DNA from: an uncultured delta proteobacterium
GTDB taxonomy: Bacteria; Desulfobacterota; Desulfobulbia; Desulfobulbales; Desulfocapsaceae
DNA length: 64,000 bases
Direction: 5' to 3'
NCBI GenBank assembly: GCA_903875445.1
Contig: CAIQWD010000116.1
Coordinates: 62,001 to 126,000 of the forward strand
Shown one piece after another: positions 60,553-64,000 of this stretch (position 1 is its first letter; the number at the start of each line of letters is the position of its first letter). The translations under genes were made by a program, and so were the position numbers. The notes below the pieces were generated by a model that did not search any database, had not been told where the DNA came from, and was given only the letters and a program-made list of their open reading frames with translations.

Positions 60553-61278
60553 CTAACAGGATTCCATGGCTGCAAAAGTTGAACATTCATCCCCGAAGTT
60601 ATGAATGCGCACTGAAAACCACTTGACAGCCTGTATTTTCTCAAGAAGCCCCCCGACTCTCCTGGTAAGTGCTTCAACTGAAAGAACTTTTCGGTCTTTC
60701 GCGGCAAGGCTCCCCAATTCTTCTTCCACCGCTTCTTCGATGAGCAGAATTATATCTTCAATCCAATAAAACTGACGAAATCGCAAGCTCACTTCGGCTT
60801 TTCCCCATCTCCCCAGAGATCCGGGCAGTCGATGCGGTGTTTTGTCGGCTATAGGCAGACTGATCGGCACCTCAACACTGAGCTTCAGATCATCGTCTTT
60901 TTCCAGGGAACCATGCATCTGACAGCGATAATGCGCCAGGTGTCCCGCTTCACCGTTCCTTGCCTTGTGAAGAAAATAGGGGAAGTCAATTTCCAAATGG
61001 GAGGCTTCGGCCTCAAGACGATCCTTCATTTTGCCAAGGACCATGTGAAAGCTTTTTACATCAATTTCCCCGTGAAATTCGTTGAGTATCTCAACAAATC
61101 TGCTCATATGCGTACCCTTGAATTTGTGCGGCAAATTGACATACATATTCACCGTGGCCACGGTGTGTTGTCTCTTTTGCGCCTTGTCACGCACAGTGAT
61201 CGGGTAGGAAATGGTCTTGACGCCGACTTTCTTGATGTTGATTTTCCGGCTATCGCGTTGACTTTGAATATCTTTCAT
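60553..61278 (-). CDS. FolE2-like GTP cyclohydrolase homologue without the usual active site
   Basis: With the ATG at 61278 the protein has 241 residues. The first 130 residues are a clear FolE2 (GCYH-IB) match: MKDIQSQRDSRK, QHTVATVNMYV, GTHMSRFVEILNEF, SHLEIDFPYFLHKA. Where FolE2 has the catalytic CPCSKEIS and GAHNQR segments, it instead reads SLPIADKTPH then GSLGRWGKAEV; near the C-terminus the ESIHNHDA-type segment is replaced by NFGDECSTFAAME. The fold should be kept, but the metal and catalytic residues are missing. It may be a divergent subfamily with another substrate. It lies between glyS and the receiver gene. Confidence 0.75.
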   Translation of the reverse strand: MKDIQSQRDSRKINIKKVGVKTISYPITVRDKAQKRQHTVATVNMYVNLPHKFKGTHMSRFVEILNEFHGEIDVKSFHMVLGKMKDRLEAEASHLEIDFPYFLHKARNGEAGHLAHYRCQMHGSLEKDDDLKLSVEVPISLPIADKTPHRLPGSLGRWGKAEVSLRFRQFYWIEDIILLIEEAVEEELGSLAAKDRKVLSVEALTRRVGGLLEKIQAVKWFSVRIHNFGDECSTFAAMESC

Positions 61279-61361
61279 TCGATGCAAACCACAATATCCT
61301 GCTTTTTCCGGGATACAGTCAAAAGGGAGGTAACTGCAAATTGGCCAAGGATGAAAAACTT

Positions 61362-61718
61362 CTAAGCCTCTTTTAAGAGCCGCCGAACAGTACCTTTGAG
61401 ATCGTCAAGATTGCCCGATTTGACGACGTATTCATCGGAGGCCCAAGTGCCGAGATCACGTTTGAACCCCTGGTAGGCACTGCTGAGAATAACCGGTACC
61501 GAAGGGTTGAGCATCTTCATTTGGCGAAGGACTTCAACACCGTTCAGACCGGGCATTTGAATATCAAGAATGACCAAATCCGGATTCTCTTCCTTGAATT
61601 TATCAAGACCGCTTTGACCATCCATGGCAGATATTACCTGATAACCATCCCCTTCGAACTCTTCGCGGTAGACCATCTGAATTGCTTCTTCATCATCGAC
61701 CAGGAGCAGCTTTTTCAC
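61362..61718 (-). CDS. Stand-alone receiver-domain protein
   Basis: I choose the GTG at 61718, which has AAAGGAGG upstream; the track's longer start runs into galT. The 118-residue product is a CheY-like receiver: acidic pocket VDDEEA, phospho-acceptor aspartate in VILDIQMPG, SSAY as the conserved switch serine region, and lysine in YVVKSG. There is no output domain. It may relay phosphate or bind a partner protein. It lies 13 bases downstream of galT, an unusual neighbour, and no kinase gene is nearby. Confidence 0.85.
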   Translation of the reverse strand: MKKLLLVDDEEAIQMVYREEFEGDGYQVISAMDGQSGLDKFKEENPDLVILDIQMPGLNGVEVLRQMKMLNPSVPVILSSAYQGFKRDLGTWASDEYVVKSGNLDDLKGTVRRLLKEA

Positions 61719-61731
61719 CGTTTCCTCCTTT

Positions 61732-62736
61732 TCAAGATATCGGCAGAGATTCACGTAAAAATAATGCAGCCTCTTCCGGTGGCAAAGGGTTGATATAAAA
61801 ACCGGATCCCCACTCAAAACCCGCTATGGATGTCAATTTAGGCACAATTTCAAAATGCCAGTGGAAATACTCAAGCCCACCCGAACGAAGTGGATCGGTA
61901 TGAAGCACATAATTATAAGGAACATTGGGAATGCATTTACAGAGTCTTTGCAGGGATTCGGAGAAAAGTTCCGCCAAGGCATGAAGTTCACCGTCATCTT
62001 GCGCATAAAACGTTGAAGAATGGCGTTTTGGCAAGATCCACATCTCAAAAGGTGTTCGCGGCGCAAACGGTATTATGGTGATAAATCGATCATTTTGACA
62101 GACGATCCGTTCTTTTTGCTGGATCTCCTGGCGAATAATATCACAGAATATGCATCGTTCCTTGTACTTAAAATGAGACCGCGCACCTTCAAGTTCCGAG
62201 ACAATCATCCGCGGCAGAATTGGCAAGGCTATAAGTTGGGAGTGAGAGTGTTCCAGCGATGCCCCAGCCGCCCGACCATGGTTCTTGAAGACCATGACAT
62301 ATTTAAAACGTTGATCTTTTTCAAGATCAATAATTCTCTCTTTATAGGCCTTGAAGACCAAGGCAATTTCCGTCGGGGTAAAATCGGCAAAATTATGGTC
62401 GTGGTTGGGGGTCTCGATGATCACCTCATGAGCGCCGATGCCGTTCATACGATCATAGAGTCCTAATCCCTCTTTTGAGAGTTCACCTTCGATGATCAGT
62501 GCCGGAAATTTATTGGGCACCACCCTTACGTTCCACCCAGTCCCATTGGCCGGCTGCCCGCCATACCGGAAAGCCAGAACCTCCGGGGGGGTAAAAGATT
62601 CATTGCCCGGACAAAGAGGACAAAAGCCGCCAAGCCCGGTTGCAACCTCAACCGGGAAGTCAGTGGGCCTTTTCCTTCTCTCCTTGGAAATGATTATCCA
62701 TCGTCCGAGGACAGGGTCTTTGCGTAATTCCGGCAT
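61732..62736 (-). CDS. galT: Galactose-1-phosphate uridylyltransferase
   Basis: This 334-residue HIT-superfamily enzyme has zinc ligands in CPLCPGNE, RVVPNKFPAL, HSHSQLIALPI and the active-site YFHWHFEIVP, in which the second histidine of HWH forms the uridylyl intermediate. Related enzymes in sulfate reducers act on various sugar or nucleoside phosphates, so strict galactose use is not certain. It may supply UDP-sugars for the polysaccharide genes at 29-34 kb. It follows dksA by six bases on the minus strand. Confidence 0.92.
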   Translation of the reverse strand: MPELRKDPVLGRWIIISKERRKRPTDFPVEVATGLGGFCPLCPGNESFTPPEVLAFRYGGQPANGTGWNVRVVPNKFPALIIEGELSKEGLGLYDRMNGIGAHEVIIETPNHDHNFADFTPTEIALVFKAYKERIIDLEKDQRFKYVMVFKNHGRAAGASLEHSHSQLIALPILPRMIVSELEGARSHFKYKERCIFCDIIRQEIQQKERIVCQNDRFITIIPFAPRTPFEMWILPKRHSSTFYAQDDGELHALAELFSESLQRLCKCIPNVPYNYVLHTDPLRSGGLEYFHWHFEIVPKLTSIAGFEWGSGFYINPLPPEEAALFLRESLPIS

Positions 62737-62742
62737 ACGGAT

Positions 62743-63105
62743 TTATTGTCCCACGGATTTTTCTCGAGTTTCCTGGATGGTTTTGCAATCAATGCACAAG
62801 GTGGTTACCGGTCTCGCCTCCAAGCGTTTCAGCCCGATTTCTTCACCACAATCTTCGCAAACCCCATAACTCCCCTCATCAATTCGGGCAATGGCCTCGT
62901 CGATTTTTGTCAGGAGTTTCCGCTCCCTGTCGCGGATTCTCAGCTCGAAGCTTCTTCCCGATTCCAAGGTGGCTCTGTCGTTTGGGTCAGGCACATTGGT
63001 GGTCTGATCGGTCATCTCCGTCATGGTTTTTCCGGCATCCGTCAGAATTTCCTGCTTTTTCAGCAAGAGCTGCGTCCGAAACAGTTCGAGTTGCGTTTTG
63101 TCCAT
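62743..63105 (-). CDS. dksA: DksA/TraR-family zinc finger regulator
   Basis: The 120-residue protein has an N-terminal coiled coil (residues 1-70, with LLLKKQEIL) and a four-cysteine zinc finger CEDCGEEIGLKRLEARP then CIDCK. DksA binds in the secondary channel of RNA polymerase and works with ppGpp to adjust transcription of ribosomal and stress genes. Asp residues in the coiled-coil tip region (NVPDPNDRATL) fit the family. GGAGA precedes the ATG. It lies between moaC and galT. Confidence 0.9.
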   Translation of the reverse strand: MDKTQLELFRTQLLLKKQEILTDAGKTMTEMTDQTTNVPDPNDRATLESGRSFELRIRDRERKLLTKIDEAIARIDEGSYGVCEDCGEEIGLKRLEARPVTTLCIDCKTIQETREKSVGQ

Positions 63106-63153
63106 AGAAAATCTCCTTCATACACTTAAATATCACTCAAATACCATCCGGAG

Positions 63154-63648
63154 TCAACTACTCCGAACGTAGGTACCACTTTTTCCACCGGTCTTCTTGA
63201 GAAGGCGAATATTACTGATAACCATCGATTTATCAACAGCTTTACACATATCGTAAATAGTTAAGGCAGCAATGGAAACAGCCGTAAGAGCCTCCATTTC
63301 CACGCCGGTTTTTCCGCTGATACCGACTGTTGCAAAGATATCGATGGAAGAATCCTCGGAACAAAGTGCAAAGGAAATATCGACCTTAGTGATCAGCAGC
63401 GGATGGGTCAAGGGAATAAGCGCATCAACCTTTTTTGCTGCCATGATACCGGCGACCCTGGCTATCCCCAGGACATCCCCCTTGGCCATTGAACCGCTTT
63501 TCACAAGATCAAAAGCCTGCTCAGACATTTTAATATTGCCGGAGGCCTCAGCAACACGTACGGTTTCAGTCTTCCCGCTGACATCCACCATCCGGGCATT
63601 GCCTTCTGTATCAAAATGTGTAAGGACTGCCTTATTTTCGTCGGCCAT
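63154..63648 (-). CDS. moaC: Cyclic pyranopterin monophosphate synthase
   Basis: The 164-residue MoaC has [31 protein letters not shown] with the active-site lysine and histidine region, and [24 protein letters not shown] with the characteristic MCKA. It converts the MoaA product 3',8-cH2GTP to cPMP. MoaA is encoded at 21-22 kb, so the first two steps of molybdopterin synthesis are in this window but not adjacent. Confidence 0.96.
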   Translation of the reverse strand: MADENKAVLTHFDTEGNARMVDVSGKTETVRVAEASGNIKMSEQAFDLVKSGSMAKGDVLGIARVAGIMAAKKVDALIPLTHPLLITKVDISFALCSEDSSIDIFATVGISGKTGVEMEALTAVSIAALTIYDMCKAVDKSMVISNIRLLKKTGGKSGTYVRSS

Positions 63649-63668
63649 CTTTATCAGTTTCCAAAAAC

Positions 63669-64000
63669 TCAGTTTTTACCAAGCACCTCATTAAACAGCT
63701 TTTTGAAAAACCCCTCTTCCTCCTGGTGCTGACCATGCTTTATGCTCAGTGTGTCGAATTCCCGCAACATCTTTTTTTGTTCCTCGCACAGATTGGTTGG
63801 CGTTAATACCTGAAGCTCAACTACCATGTCGCCTCTGGATCGTCCGCGCAGATTGGGAACCCCTTCATTACGCAAGGTAAAGAGTTCGCCGGACTGACTT
63901 CCGGCAGGTATATCAAGAGTTTTTTTACCATGCACGGTCGGGATTTCGACAGTCGTGCCAAGAGCGGCTTTAGCCATGGAAACCGGATACCGGCAATAAA
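63669..64000 (-). CDS. dnaJ: Chaperone DnaJ, C-terminal end (partial)
   Basis: The frame is open to the right edge: upstream of the track's M it reads YCRYPVS, which matches the DnaJ segment before the AALG motif, so the ATG at 63977 is internal. The visible 110 residues are the end of the second C-terminal substrate-binding domain ([47 protein letters not shown]). The J domain and zinc fingers lie outside the window. DnaJ works with DnaK in protein folding. moaC starts 20 bases after its stop. Confidence 0.93.
   Translation of the reverse strand, partial: YCRYPVSMAKAALGTTVEIPTVHGKKTLDIPAGSQSGELFTLRNEGVPNLRGRSRGDMVVELQVLTPTNLCEEQKKMLREFDTLSIKHGQHQEEEGFFKKLFNEVLGKN

Noticed and set aside
1-64000. 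CRISPR arrays, prophage, insertion sequences, tRNA or rRNA genes
   Set aside because: I saw no regularly spaced repeats, transposase or phage proteins, and no tRNA- or rRNA-like sequence in the gaps; a dedicated tRNA scan was not possible.

Overview
The window is a gene-dense chromosomal segment of an anaerobic, probably sulfate-reducing or sulfur-metabolising Desulfobacterota bacterium; a Desulfobulbales-type genome is my best guess. Reasons: a tetraheme cytochrome c3-like protein and a second small diheme cytochrome, a ResB/CcsA (system II) cytochrome c maturation pair, LL-diaminopimelate aminotransferase, a DUF39 homocysteine-forming enzyme beside a LarE-type sulfur transferase, a TRAP dicarboxylate transporter with DctB/DctD-like sigma-54 control, and a PEP-CTERM surface protein beside exopolysaccharide genes. 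No rRNA, tRNA, CRISPR array, insertion sequence or phage gene was seen. Almost everything is housekeeping or biosynthetic. The taxon call is inference from gene content.

Layout. 0-6 kb: 3' end of a geranylgeranyl-reductase-family flavoprotein, a diheme cytochrome, pepN (-), dapL (+), ispH (-). 6-14.2 kb: a dicarboxylate module. A universal stress protein (-) and dctPQM (+) are divergent, and the gap between them carries two facing sigma-54-type promoters with dyad sites in the middle. dctD and a dctB broken into two reading frames follow on the minus strand. 14.3-22.5 kb: a lipoprotein, a eukaryote-like fused HisHF, an FmdE-family protein, HU, LarE, the DUF39 homocysteine enzyme, pheA, moaA. 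22.6-29.3 kb: tsaD-rsmA, an unknown ORF, nadA, a queuosine-tRNA mannosyltransferase homologue, a YchJ protein, coaBC. 29.3-35 kb: polysaccharide genes (WbaP-like initiating transferase and three GT2 glycosyltransferases), then an AT-rich gap and a PEP-CTERM protein with thioester-domain-like motifs.

35.3-45.3 kb: one long minus-strand run ileS-lspA-fabD-bioB-bioA-bioF-bioG-bioC-bioD, nearly all overlapping or closely spaced, giving a complete BioC/BioG-type biotin pathway with fabD supplying its malonyl-ACP. 45.8-50 kb: ftsE-ftsX-EnvC-like protein-ctpA (+), a cell-wall hydrolysis control module; era (-). 51-55.3 kb: an RNase II/R-family exonuclease, a protein ending in a divergent diadenylate-cyclase-like domain, a small unknown gene, rpmB. 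55.5-58.4 kb: resB-ccsA-cytochrome c3. 58.4-64 kb (-): the run dnaJ (partial)-moaC-dksA-galT-receiver protein-folE2-like-glyS. The FolE2-like protein lacks the usual catalytic residues.

The items most worth following up are the fused eukaryote-like HisHF, the split DctB, the two-way sigma-54 control region, the FolE2 homologue without its active-site motifs, the divergent DAC-like protein, the thioester-like PEP-CTERM protein and the bacterial queuosine mannosyltransferase homologue. All family assignments were made by reading motifs in the translations; no database search was run.
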